Positions 1 to 11,559 of a DNA stretch of 64,000 nt are shown here, piece by piece. Position 1 is the first letter of the stretch; every line of letters begins with the position of its first letter. The notes beneath the pieces were generated by a model. It was not told the DNA's origin and searched no databases. It saw nothing but the letters and a program-made list of their open reading frames with translations. Source of the DNA: Vanilla planifolia (taxonomy: Eukaryota > Streptophyta > Magnoliopsida > Asparagales > Orchidaceae); contig CM043871.1 of the NCBI GenBank assembly GCA_023846275.1, positions 33,882,578 to 33,946,577 on the forward strand, written 5' to 3'. Position numbers and translations under genes: made by a program.

Positions 1-286
1 ACTAAGAAATGATCTTACTATTATTTTCTCAAGCTTATGTTTTCTTGGTACCAACTTGACTAATGCCAAAACATCATAATTAGCTTCTTAAGTTAATGAC
101 TAAGTTTCATAGTTGATTCATCTATTTAGTTTTAAGATGTATAATTTAAAACACTTGAAGATAAGAATTAATAAGATAATGTAATTGCTTTTTGTCATCA
201 AACTAGTGATTTAAAGACCAAGGGTTTAATAATAGACCCCTTTTACTGATGACTAAACTATTAAACTATTTAAATAAAAAGATATT
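1..286. other. AT-rich flank, nothing recognised
   Basis: No open frame, RNA gene or repeat that I can support. It lies immediately left of the 5' LTR of the chromovirus-type element. Confidence 0.5.
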
Positions 287-1952
287 TGACATAAGAGTAT
301 TATACACACACAAATACATATCTACTGGCATTGTACCAGTTTCACTTAAACTCAGAGCCATACCTGAGTTGAATTTTATTTTGATTAGTTATCTTTATCA
401 ATCATAGGGGTTGACTATAACACTTTATTTTGTCTTGTGATTTCTTCATTATTTTTGCTTTAGTATCCAAAAATATTTTGTAAAATAGATGTCATCTTCG
501 ATGTCAATTCTTCTACATGCTTCACCCACTAGCGTTAGTCATCTACCACTACCTAGCTGTCTATTACTGTAGATCATTATGTCCTGATTGCCCAACATCA
601 CCTGGTCACCCATCATCACCAAGCAGCCTGATGCTCCTTATTTGACCAAAATCAACTTTCTAAACAGTCATCCACCTGACCTCTAACTGCCACCGACCAC
701 CACCTTCTATCTCATCCACTAGTGGCATCCTTGTCACATTGTAAATGACATTTTATTATCATATTACATAATTACATAACTTTTTTATGTCAACATTTTT
801 ATGCATTTTTATATTTTATATTTAAAAAAGTTAACCCACTTGGAGTTAATGTTTTAAAATTTTAAATATCTTTTTTGAATTTTAAAGTAACTTAACTCCA
901 AAATTATCTTTTCCTATGCCCACTTAGAGTTAATGTCTTAAAATTTTAATTTTTTTTAGATTTTCAAGTGATTTAACTCAAAAATTATCCTTTGGCATGC
1001 CTATTTGGAGTTACAATCTTGGAATTCTAAAGATCTCTTTTAAATTTCTAAGATTTAATTTCAAAATTATCCTTCTCTATGTTGACTTCTTATCTTTCTC
1101 ATGCTTATGATATGTTTTTAATATGTATTTAATTTTTTTTCATACTTAGTTATTGAGCTCTCTTTGATCTATAAATAAAAGAGGCTCTCTCATTATAATA
1201 TTGTTGTTATTATTGATGAATAAAACTTTTTTGTTTGTATGCTTTCACATTTATGAATAAAAAATATACATTCAAGTCGAACTGAAGAAATTCCAACTTT
1301 CTCTCCCTTCATAAGAGATAATAATCAACTGTGAGAGACTTTCCACTGAGAGAGTTGACAAACAAATAAATTTTCTCTTTCTCTAATACTCTCAAGTCTT
1401 CACCCACCCATTCACTCATTCAACCAAAACAATAACTCTTAATAAGGCTCCAAATCTTAGCTTACCATCTTATTATCCCTTTAACGAAACTTTCTTATTA
1501 ATTGAAACCTCTATCTTATTGCTTTTTTTTATATTTGGTACTCCACATGTTAACTTCAAAGGAAATTATCAAACGTTATCACCAAAAAGGTGTGTTCTTT
1601 TAATAATTTTATTTTTTAGGTAGTAATCTAAAATTAGAATTATTTTTTCTTCTATTAAAGTACTCTATAAAGAGTTTATCTTAATTTTTTTTTATTTTGT
1701 GGTAAAATTAGATGTGACAAAATATTTAAGTAAGACTTTATACTTAATACTTAATATGTTACCACTTCCTCTATTTAATTATCCATGCTACAATTTTGAA
1801 CGTTAATCTTTAAATAATTATAAAATATCACACATGTTGCCTAACCCTAATTAGTGTATAATATCTTTTAATATTTTTTTAATAATCTATTGAACATCTT
1901 TAATATTATAGATATCAAATTAGATCTTAGTAAAAGTCTAATTTATCCTACA
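287..1952 (+). repeat. 5' LTR of the chromovirus
   Basis: Starts with TG and ends with CA. It aligns along its length with 7143-8742; for example the stretch around 325-620 matches 7170-7500, including the run of 'atcacctggt' motifs. A TATA-like box (tataaata) lies at 1170-1177, suitable for the element's own promoter. It contains an internal ~83-bp tandem repeat. Confidence 0.82.
835..1085 (+). repeat. Tandem ~83-bp repeats inside the 5' LTR
   Basis: Three imperfect copies begin near 835, 919 and 1000, each starting with a 'cccacttggagtt'-like motif and ending in 'aaaattatc'. The same three-copy array occurs in the other LTR at about 7690-7945, so it was already in the LTR when the element inserted. 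Confidence 0.75.
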
Positions 1953-2310
1953 TTAAGTTTGGTATCAAAGATCATGATTTTTTTATTTTAAGATAAAAAA
2001 ATATATTTCTTTTTTTTGCTTCGTGTATCTACTAAGAATTCTTAACTAGTCTTGGATAAATTATCTTAAGAGGTAGTATAATATCCTAATTAATGTATAA
2101 TATTTTTTAATAATTTATTGATCATCTCTAGTATTATAGACTCCAAATTAGACCATGGTAGAAGTCTAATTTATCATGCATCAATTTTGGTATCAAAGAT
2201 CATGATTTTCTACTTAAGATAAAAAAACATATTTATTTTTTTTTTCTTAGTATATCTATTAAGAATTCTTAACTAATCTTGGATAAACTATCTTAAGATT
2301 TGGTATAAAA
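1848..2310 (+). repeat. Tandem duplication spanning the LTR end and primer site
   Basis: Two adjacent copies, about 1848-2080 and 2081-2310, each carry the last ~100 bp of the LTR, the primer site (tggtatcaaagatcatgat) and the following leader. The first copy joins the full LTR; the second lies inside the leader. Only the first is counted in the LTR above. Confidence 0.8.
1959..1972 (+). other. Primer binding site of the chromovirus
   Basis: TTGGTATCAAAGAT, a few bases after the LTR end, resembles the tRNA-Met-initiator primer site TGGTATCAGAGC used by many plant LTR retrotransposons. A duplicate lies near 2188-2203. Confidence 0.65.
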
Positions 2311-2899
2311 TTAGTGATATAACTCTCCACTATCTTTCTTAAAAATTATTTATTTCTATTTAAGAGGTGATCTAACATAAGTGGGACCCTAATCACTTGT
2401 TATTTTCTTGGAAGCATATCTTATCTCATCTTTGGTGGCTTATAATTATGATCACTTTGCTTTCATAATTGTTTTTTAAAAAATATAAAATAAAAAAAAA
2501 GATGATATCTCATATTATTTTTCTTCTTTGATATCTCCCTATGTGTCAACCTTTTATATGACCACAAGGTTTAATAAGTATTATCAAATGATAAATTAAA
2601 GTTGAAAATCAATCCAAAATTAAAGACAAAACTTAAACAAAGATCTTATGCTAAAAATTGCCTAATCAATAGCTTAAATCGCCAGATGGCTAGATAAATG
2701 CTCCAAAACCACGTTAACCAAATCTTAGAAGAAAAAAGGATAATAAGAGAAGAAGTATCACACCTAATGATCCATAAGTAAAAAATCTTATGAGACATAA
2801 AAACCATAAAAGGCATAATGATCTTTTTGATAAAACTATAAAGATATCCAAAATGAAAATCATGATTATAAAAGAGAAAATGAAGTTTCTGATGAGTCA

Positions 2900-3660
2900 A
2901 ACTAAAATGATGATCTAGATGTATTTAATAAAAAAATCTTAAGAGATGCCTAAAGAGAGAGCATATCCCAAATGTAAAACTAGATGTCATAACTTTCATT
3001 ATAGTTTTAAACTTAAGGATTACATGAACTAATAAATTAGTATGAGTGATTATTTTGAATGGTATCAAATGAGTGAGTAAAGAAAGTATCAATTTATTAA
3101 GACTAAACTTATCAATACTACCCATAAGTTTTTTAGAAATTTAAAAATCATAATATGCTAACAATGATAAAGAGATATACCAAACTATGAGAAATCTTAA
3201 GGTTCAATTGTAAAATAAGTTTATTCCAATAACTTATAAAGTTAAATTATTAGATAAATGATAAAAGTTTTTCCAATATGATAAATCTATTGAGAAATAC
3301 ATTAACAAGTTTGAGGATTATATACTTTAATATGATATAGATAAACTCGAGCATATAGTACTCTTTTATCTCAGGGCAAGTTTAAAGAAATATATATAGG
3401 CTAAACATAATCTAAGAAATATTATTACTTTAAAGAAAGCTTATTACATTATTGGAAATGTAAAAAAGTAAATTTTTTTTATCTTAAGTACCATTATTTC
3501 TCAACCTACTCATACTCACATTTCATCTATACCCTCTATCATAATTTCTAAACTCTCAAAACCCACATTACCATCCTCTTCTTCACACACTTTTTCAAGC
3601 TAACCTATTAATTTTCAAACCACCCAATTTAAAATCACCTTTTTTAAGTGTCATGAAAAA
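2900..3660 (+). pseudogene. Decayed chromovirus gag
   Basis: Broken + strand frames in 3220-3460 read like a Ty3/gypsy Gag capsid domain: KFIPITYKVKLLDK, later SIEKYINKFEDYIL and then LEHIVLFYLRASLKKYI. Near 3640-3690 FFKCHEKGYIAVSYPK looks like a worn zinc knuckle. Many stops interrupt the frame. Gag would form the intracellular particle. The left limit is uncertain. Confidence 0.65.
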
Positions 3661-3884
3661 GGATATATAGCTGTTAGTTATCCAAAAAGTGTTATAACCA
3701 TGAACTTAGATGGTGATAACGAATAAGAAAAGTTAGAAGAAGAAAAATATATAATGCTTGATGAGAAAGCAAAGCACGAATTAGAAAACAAAAATTTTGT
3801 GATTTTAGTAGTTAGGTACACCCTTACAACTCTACAATCATAAGCTGATAGACATATCAACATCTTTAGCACCAATATAAAAAT

Positions 3885-6800
3885 TAAGAAACAATCATGT
3901 AAAATGATCATAGATAGTAGTAGTTTCATCAATACAATATCCCTTGAGGCTATTAAGCAAATAAGAGCTTCTTTATTGGAACATCCAAACCCTTATTTTG
4001 AGTCATAAAAATAGATAGATAACATATTTATATCTATTAAGCAATAATGTTATGTTCCCTTAAAATTGGATAAGTATAATGATGAGGCTTTATGCAATGT
4101 TGTACTTATGCAAGTAGGTAATTTTATCCTTAGATGACCACAACTTTTTATAAGGATGCAATTTTAAATGATAAGATTAATATATGTTATTTTGTTCATG
4201 AAGAAAAGACCATTACATTACACCCTACCGCATATTATGACAAACCCCAAGAATTTAATCCTAAAAAACCTATAAAAATTCTAGGCCCAAGGATAAAGAA
4301 AAAGAAAAAAAACAAAGAAATTGAACTTGATCACACTCCCTTAAGTTAAGAAAACCTTGATCAAGAAGACTTAGTTTGGTTTTTACAATTAAGGAGTTAT
4401 TTACCACTATACCAGAACCATCACTTATTATACAAGTTGTATTAAATAAATTTTTTGACATTTTTTCTAATTTACCCAACACTCTAACTCTCATGTGGGA
4501 CATAAAATATATGATCAATCTAGTTCTTGGGGCGAGCTTACCTAACCTTCCATACTATAAGTTAAACCTAAAGGCTTATAATGAGTTAGCCTATCAAGCA
4601 AGAGATCTACTTAAAAAAGGATTTATCTAAGAAAGTATTAGTCCCTATGTTATCCTCACACTTTTAGTAAAATATAGGTTGCATATTCTTTATTTAGATG
4701 ATCTATTAGATCAAATGTCAGATTTCACCATATTTTCTAAGATAAACTTAAAAAGTAATTACTACTAAGAAAGGATTAAGATTTAAGATGAATGAAAGAT
4801 AGTATTTAAGACTAAGAATAATTTATATGAATAGTTAGTGATGCCATTTGAGTTATCAAATATACTAAGTACATTCATGAGATTAATGACTTATGTTTTA
4901 AAACCATACTTAAGATATAATATATTTTTATTATATTTTAGTTTATAATAAGTTTATTAAGGATCACCTAAACTATTTATGCAAATTATGTTGAACTCTT
5001 AGAAAGAAACACTCATTTTCCAATCTAAAAAAATTTGAATTCTTTACACACAAAGTTACCTTCTTAAGGTACATACTTTTTTTAAAGGGTTATCTATTGA
5101 CCTTAACAAAATCAAGTAAATTACAAAGTGTTCTACTCTAAAGAATTCATGACATCAAAAGCTTCCATAAGATAACCACCTTCTATCAACAATTTATTGA
5201 AGACTTTAATATTATTATTACACCAATTACTGATTATACTAACTCTAATAAATATGTATAGACTAAATCTATAGACTTAACTTTTGAAAAGTTGAAAGAG
5301 ATTATGACTAAGACACCCATTCTAAAATTATCTCTCTTTTTACTGCCTTTGAGGTTGCATGCGATGCATGAGGAGTAAGGATAAGAGGTGTCCTTAGTTA
5401 AGGTAGATATTTTATTACCTTCTTTAATAAGAAATTTAATGATATTAGAAAGAAGTATTCTATATATGAAAGAAATTATATATCATAATTTGATCTTTAA
5501 AACATTAGAGATATTACTTGTTGTTCAAAGAATTTGTCTGATACTCTAATTATGAGGCTCTTAGGTTCCTAAATTTCAATAATACCTTAGTCATAAACAT
5601 CTCAAATGGTTTAAGCACATTTAGGAGTATACATTCATTATTAAATACAAGTCTGGCTTAGAAAACAAAGTAGCTTATATACTTAGTGTGTTCACCTATT
5701 GATCATTTTGTTTGTAGAGGTCCTAGATTTTGGCCAAATTAAAAACTAATATCTTGATTGTCTTAACTTTGAGCCAATTTATCAAGAAATCAAATCAACT
5801 CTAAATCTTATATTTAGATATTTTAACCTAAAAGATAGATACTTATATATCACTTAGATATTTTTTAGTTTAGAAAATAAATGTTGAAAGATTATCTAGT
5901 TATTTTGAGAGAGATAATTATCTTATAAATTTCTTAGAGAGATTTTATTGGCCTATAATGACACATCACATTGCATCTATTATAGTCCAATGTTACACAT
6001 ACACAACTATAAAATCTCTTAATGTAGGCTAAGACTTTATATTTCACTAACTATACTTGACAAATTATGGGAGTACATAAGTATAGATTTTGTACTTAGA
6101 TTACTTATGACCCCATCTAGGAATGACTTTGTCTTTGTGGTCATTGATCATTTTCTTAAAATGACTCATTTTATCCTTTATCTTAAGACATCAAATGTTA
6201 CCCATGTAGCTAAGATTTTTTTGACAAAATAATTATATTGCATGGTGTCCCAATCACCATAATGTTCGACCAAGATATAAGATTTACTAGTTATTTTTTG
6301 AAGATCTTACGACATTTACTGGAGACCAAACTAAACTTTCTTTAGCCTACCACCTACAAACAGATGGATAAATAGAAGTAATAAATCATAGTCTAAGAAA
6401 TCTTCTTCGTAGCTTGATAGTGAACAACCTAAGCTTTGGGATAAACTATTACTATAATCTAACTTTGTATACAACTCTATGAATCATAGTATTGGTTTAA
6501 GTCCCTTTAAACTTTATCATGATAATAGACTTTGGTCTTTCATTAATCTTATTCCCTTATTAGTGGACTTTTAAACTTTTATTTTTGCTTCTTCATTACA
6601 TAAAATAATATAAAAAAATAATCTAAATAATAAAATATAAAAGAAATAAGTAGATGCTTATAAAAAGGTTAGAGAATTTTTGAAGGAGATTATGTTATAA
6701 TTAGAGTTAGGTTAAAATAATTTTTTCTTAGAGCTTATAAGAAATTACATAAGAATGGAATTAGACCTTTTTAAGATTGTTCAAAAACTAAAGACTAATA

Positions 6801-7090
6801 CATATGTATTGAATTTATAGAAGAATATGAGATTAGTGTAATCTTTAATGTTAAGGATTTAGTCCCAAATAAGACATCACATCTAATACCTAATAAGTCA
6901 TTTAAACCTGATTCTCTCATTACTACATTAACCATAAGAGTAAGAACAATATGAAAGAAATTTTAGATCATGAGACAATTCTAACCAAAGAGTGTATACT
7001 TAAAAAAATTTTAGTTCGTTGGAAAGACAGACTTCTAACTAAGAACTCTTAGCTTACCATATCACACTACACCTCTTAGAGCATTACTGT
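3885..7090 (+). pseudogene. Decayed chromovirus pol: protease, RT, RNase H, integrase, chromodomain
   Basis: In order: a protease-like stretch near 3895-4010 (KMIIDSSSFINTISLEA, then EHPNPYF); the reverse transcriptase entry at 4385-4760 (INLVLGASLPNLPYYKLN, DLLKKGFI, YLDDLLDQM, TIFSKINLKS); RNase H near 5280-5380 (FEVACDA); integrase core near 6090-6230 (TPSRNDFVFVVIDHFLKMTH); and a chromodomain-like end near 6955-7090 (ILVRWKDRLL). Frames shift and stop repeatedly. The domain order is that of Ty3/gypsy, with integrase after RNase H. Confidence 0.8.
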
Positions 7091-7131
7091 ACCCATCACA
7101 TTGATACCACCAGTTAAGCTCTCTCTCACTT

Positions 7132-7142
7132 GGGGAGAAAGA
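7132..7142 (+). other. Polypurine tract of the chromovirus
   Basis: GGGGAGAAAGA immediately precedes the TG start of the 3' LTR, as expected for plus-strand priming. Confidence 0.75.
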
Positions 7143-8742
7143 TGTAGGAGCATCTTACATTAGCTCACAAACACACACCTGCTGGCATTGCATCAATTCT
7201 ATTCAAACACAAAGTTGTACCCAAGCTGAATACTATTTTAGTTAGTCAAATTTGTCAACCATAGGGGTCGACTATAATACTTTTTTTTCTTATGGTTATC
7301 TCTACCATTTTTGCTATATTTAACCAATTATATTTTGTAAAAAAATATCATCATTGATGTCGGTTCTTGTGCATGCTTTGCTCGCCATCTTCAGTTGTCC
7401 TCCATCACTTAGTCATCTGTTGCTCCCAATCGTTATCACCTGGTTACCCAACATCACCTGATCACCCACCATCACTAGGCCACTCGATTCTCCTAGCTAC
7501 CCAACACCGCTTAACTTGCCAACCACCAACCCTCCATTTGCTGTTGATTACCATTTTTTTGTCTCGTCCACTATTAGCATCCTAGTCTCATCATCATTGA
7601 CATCTGATCATCATGTTGCATGATTGCATAATTTTTTCTATGTTTTTATTTTTATATATATTTTTATATTTTATATTTAATGTGATTTAATTATTTATAG
7701 TTAATATCTTAGAATTCTAAATACTTTTTTTAAATTTTCAAGTAATTTAACTCCAAAATTGTCTTTTTCTATGCTCATTTGAAGTCAATGTTTTGGAATT
7801 ATAAAGATTTTTTAAAATTTTTAAGTGATTTAACTCCAAAATTATCTTTTTTATGCCCACCTAGAATTAATATCTTTGAATTCTAATAATCTCTTTAGAT
7901 TTTCAAGTGATTTAACTCTAAAATTATCTTTTTTATGCATAGTTATTAAGCTCTCCTTCATATATAATTAAGAGAGGTTTCTTCATTGTAATGTTGTTGT
8001 TGATAAATGAAACTTGACTTATTTATGTGATTCCACCTTTGTGAATAAAGAGTGCAAGCCTAACTCTAATTACAGAGATTCCAACTTCCCATCCTATTGT
8101 GAGAAATAAGGATCAAAAGTGAAAGATCTTTCGTAAGGAGAATTGATAACCAAACAAATTGTTTCTTCCTCCAACACCATCAAGTCCTCACCCACCCTTT
8201 TACTCTCTCGACCAAACTGCCAAACTACCACCCTCATTAACAAGTCTCTTAATCCTGGCATACCATCTTGTAACCCCTTTAACTAAGCTCCTTACTAACT
8301 TAAACCTCTACTTCATTGTCATTTTCCATCTTTGATACTTCATATGCCAAATCTAAAAAGAACTATAAGACATATTCATCCAAAAGGTGCACTCTTTCAA
8401 TAATTTTTATTTTCTAAGTAAGTTAAAGTTTCTTTTTTCTACTAAAGTATTTCACATAGAGTTTGTATTATATTCTTTATTTTACATGTGTAAAATTAGA
8501 TGTGACAAAATTATTTAGTAAGATTTTATTTTTAATGTTTAATTTATTTTTACCTACTCCACTTAATAATCAATGCTATAATTTTGTATGTTAATCTTTA
8601 AATAATTCTAAAATACTATACATATCACCAAACTCTAATTAGTGTATAGTATCTTTTAATATTTTATAATAATCAATTGAGTATATCTAGTATTATAAGC
8701 TCTAAATTAGACTTTGATAAAAGTATAATTTATCTTGTATCT
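7143..8742 (+). repeat. 3' LTR of the chromovirus
   Basis: Starts TGTAGG directly after the polypurine tract and aligns with 287-1952. The short open frames here are not conserved coding sequence. The right end, around 8739-8742, is blurred because the terminal CA is not preserved. Confidence 0.8.
7690..7945 (+). repeat. Tandem ~83-bp repeats inside the 3' LTR
   Basis: Three imperfect copies begin near 7692, 7775 and 7856. They are homologous to the array at 835-1085 in the 5' LTR. Confidence 0.7.
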
Positions 8743-10180
8743 ATATTAAATTATATAAGTATGCAAATACTTGTCTTAAATTCATGTTCCCCTCCCTTTT
8801 AATATAAGTAACTCAATAACTATTAAAGAAAAACATTAGGGTGTATGAAAGTTTTTTGATTCTTATGCTTTCTTCAACTTTTTTCTTACATTAAAAGATA
8901 AAGATAATTTGTTAACTACTTAATCAATACATAAAAATAAATAACTAAGGATGTAATAATATACTATTGTTAAGAACTTAACAAATAAAATGACCAAGGG
9001 TTCGTAACAAAAATACTTACCAAAAACTAAGTAATCTACATATAAGAAAAATAAAATCACCTATTAGTAGAAAGAATTTCAAGGGTTTCAATTTCTTTTA
9101 TCCCCCTATGATGACCTCAACTAGCACACAATGACATCATCAAACATTACGATGACCTTCCTCAATGAACCAACTTTGCTTTAATCGTATAATATGTTGC
9201 CTCTATCATACAATACATTAATATTTTCTTAAATTAACTTAACACTGATACCATATATTAAGTCTAATTATAGTATATGATCCCCTCAAGAAGGCAACAT
9301 AAAGCTTTCAACCATCTTGATTTTACTCCAATCAAATTCCATACTCCCTCCAACTTTGAAAATAACATTTCTAATACTTTTAATAGCTAAACCTCTCTTA
9401 ATTTCTATATATAAAAACTAATTAAATCAATAAGAAAATCCAAATTCTTCAAACCTTTCCCAAGTAACCTACTCTTCTATTTTTCTTGCTAAAACAACAC
9501 CTCTAATAGTTCTTCCACTCCTTGATTTTTGACAAAAGTAACCCAAGGCTCTCTTATTTCCTTTCACTTCTTGAACCTTTTTTGGAAGAAATTCTTCTTT
9601 TTTTCCCCTATTTTCCTTCTTTAGCTAAGTGCTTTCTTCTTCTCTCTCCTCTCTCCTCCCTCTTCATGTTCTCCTCCTTGATTTTCTTCTCTACTTCTAA
9701 GCTTGCCACCTCAAACTAGCCTCCCTATTAATTCCTTTCTAGCCCAGCAAAGGTGGTAGACAAATTCTTTCTAAATTATTGAAAGACATCTAATAATTAT
9801 TAAACTTACTCATCATTTTTGGATTCTTCATGAATAGTTTTAATGACATGCTCAAGTAAAATTTTTTATTTTGTTTAAAAAAATGACATTCTTTCTTAGA
9901 TAAAACTAACATAATAATATATTTAATAAAAAAGTAATAATATTTTTAAAAAATAACTTTATTTTACTAAAATACTCATAATTAACATCATATTAACTTA
10001 AACTTAAGGTTTACAATATATTACAAGAGCTAAATTAAAGGATGTTATTATCTTTTTTGTAATAAAAATTTCAACTCAAAATTTAAAATAAATTCATATT
10101 ATTTATTTATTATATCTATTTTAACTTTTTAGTTAACTTCTTTTTAGTTTGATGTCATAATACTTTAACCATTAGAATAA
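8743..10180. other. AT-rich intergenic DNA, no gene seen
   Basis: No convincing frame. A 65-codon open frame at 9522-9719 has low-complexity Leu/Phe/Ser composition and no recognisable domain. A worn - strand primer-site-like motif (complement of 'actgatacca') near 9246-9257 hints at a copia-type fragment, but no LTR pair was found. Confidence 0.4.
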
Positions 10181-10560
10181 TTATATTAGTATCTCATGAG
10201 TTAAGTTAATTGCATTTTAATATCTTAAATATTATACTTGATAATATGTGAAGGATCTATAATATATTTTTTTAAAGATGAAATATGAAACACTTTTTTA
10301 ATCTTTGATAACTATGATGGTATATCTATTCTATATGCCACTTTCCCAACTCTATCCAAAATCTTACATAGACTAATGAACTTATGTTTTAGTTTTTTTG
10401 ATCTTCCAAATTTTAATATAGCTTTGGTTAAACTTACTTTGATAAATACATGTTCACTCTCTTAACTTTTTATTTATCAATGTTCAACAATAAAATATTA
10501 TTTCCATTTATCTTGAGTTGTTCAATCCATCACAACTGTTCTTATATTTTATTTATCTTT
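10180..10560 (-). pseudogene. Ty3/gypsy integrase C-terminal remnant
   Basis: Read on the - strand, 10462 down to 10311 gives a nearly open frame: HVFIKVSLTKAILKFGR, then KHKFISLCKILDRVG and KVAYRIDIPS. This pattern is typical of the integrase C-terminal domain of gypsy elements just before the 3' end of pol. Worn sequence on both sides extends the match. No LTR pair could be assigned. It is a different insertion from the + strand chromovirus at the left. Confidence 0.7.
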
Positions 10561-10599
10561 TTCAACAAATTTAGGACCCATTATATTTGAGAGAAATAT

Positions 10600-11045
10600 T
10601 TTATCACCACTAAGTCTTACCCCCTAATACTAACATCCTATGTTGACAAGAAACGTGGCACACCAAATACTAGAGCACAATCTTTGAGTACTTATGACAC
10701 CTAAAAATATCATCACTAAGTCTCATTCCTCAACACTAATACTTTATGTTAATTCTAATGCTAGACCCTTATCTCCAAGTTTTCATGACACTTAAGAGTG
10801 AAGTATCTCATCATCATTAAGTCTTATCTCTTAATACCAAAATATTATGCTAATAAGGTACAAGATGCTTGAAATATAAAAACCTCATCTTTGAGCACCT
10901 ACAACATCATCATGTAGTCATTACTATCTATAGCTGACATCTAGTGTTAACAAGGAAATGAGACCACCGATATGTTAATGTCTTAACTCAAAGTATCCAT
11001 GACATTCAGGAGTAAAGCATCTCATCATCACTAAGTTAATGCCTT
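10600..11045. repeat. Imperfect ~105-bp tandem repeat, about four copies
   Basis: Copies start near 10603, 10709, 10812, 10909 and (partial) 11024. Each starts with 'atcatcactaagtc' or a variant and includes 'catgacac' and 'ctttgagtac'-like motifs. Divergence between copies is clear, so the array is old. Confidence 0.65.
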
Positions 11046-11105
11046 TTATCATATGTTTTTTAGTTTATAGCATCATATAAATTATATAACAATACATGTT
11101 AAACA

Positions 11106-11108
<3 letters not shown>

Positions 11109-11201
<93 letters not shown>
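11109..11201. repeat. (AT)n microsatellite followed by (GT)n
   Basis: About 41 AT units (11109-11190) then GT units to 11201, directly touching the copia element's left LTR. The (AT)n tract resumes on its right side at 15792, so the element sits inside a simple repeat. Confidence 0.95.
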
Positions 11202-11203
<2 letters not shown>

Positions 11204-11515
11204 ATGGAAAATAAAGTGTTGGGAGAAATTTGAAAAAGACAGTAAAAAGCTTAAGCAAGGGGAAGACAAAAGCTATGAACTTTTCATTCATAAATTCATG
11301 TTCACAAAGAATCATTTACATCTATTTATAGCCAAGAAAAGTAACCAATCTCTTAAATATTTCTACATAATATTAAAGTTTGTTCCTAAAAGTACTTAAC
11401 AAACTATCAAAATACTTAAAATATGCTAACCATACTTAAAATGTGCTAATAAATCCTTAAATAGTGTTAATAATCACTTAAAAAGTGCTAACCAATCACT
11501 TAAAGTTTGCTAACA
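11202..11515 (-). repeat. 3' LTR of the copia element
   Basis: 314 bp, matching 15490-15791. It contains short internal repeats of 'cttaaaaagtgctaac'. On the - strand it is the downstream LTR, next to the polypurine tract. Confidence 0.9.
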
Positions 11516-11528
11516 TTACTCCCCCTCA
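11516..11528 (-). other. Polypurine tract of the copia element
   Basis: The complement of TTACTCCCCCTCA reads TGAGGGGGAGTAA on the - strand, immediately before the 3' LTR. This is the usual copia pattern. Confidence 0.85.
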
Positions 11529-11559
11529 AACTTGAAGTATCTTCAACCCTAATTGATTT

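Larger units (their letters stand above)
287..8742 (+). mobile_element. Degenerate Ty3/gypsy chromovirus LTR retrotransposon
   Basis: Two diverged direct repeats of about 1.6 kb, at 287-1952 and from 7143, flank a decayed gag-pol region. The order from left to right is LTR, tRNA-Met-like primer site, gag, protease, reverse transcriptase, RNase H, integrase, a chromodomain-like tail, polypurine tract and LTR. This order, and the chromodomain-like stretch after the integrase, fit the chromovirus branch of Ty3/gypsy. Many stops and indels break the coding region, so it cannot move by itself. The two LTRs differ at many sites, which indicates an old insertion. A possible 5-bp target duplication (atatt) occurs at 282-286 and 8743-8747, but the exact right edge is blurred. 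Confidence 0.85.

Noticed and set aside
9246-9257. Copia primer site on the - strand
   Set aside because: Only about nine of twelve bases match and no LTR boundary, gag or partner LTR was found; kept only as a hint in the gap entry.
9522-9719. 65-residue Leu/Phe-rich protein, possible membrane peptide
   Set aside because: Low-complexity pyrimidine-rich DNA; no conserved features, no codon or splice context.
10600-11045. CRISPR-like array
   Set aside because: The units are contiguous and diverged along their whole length with no constant repeat plus unique spacer pattern, and the genome is a plant's.
11082-11315. A 77-residue protein with a long Tyr-Ile run
   Set aside because: It is the translation of the (AT)n microsatellite joined to LTR sequence.
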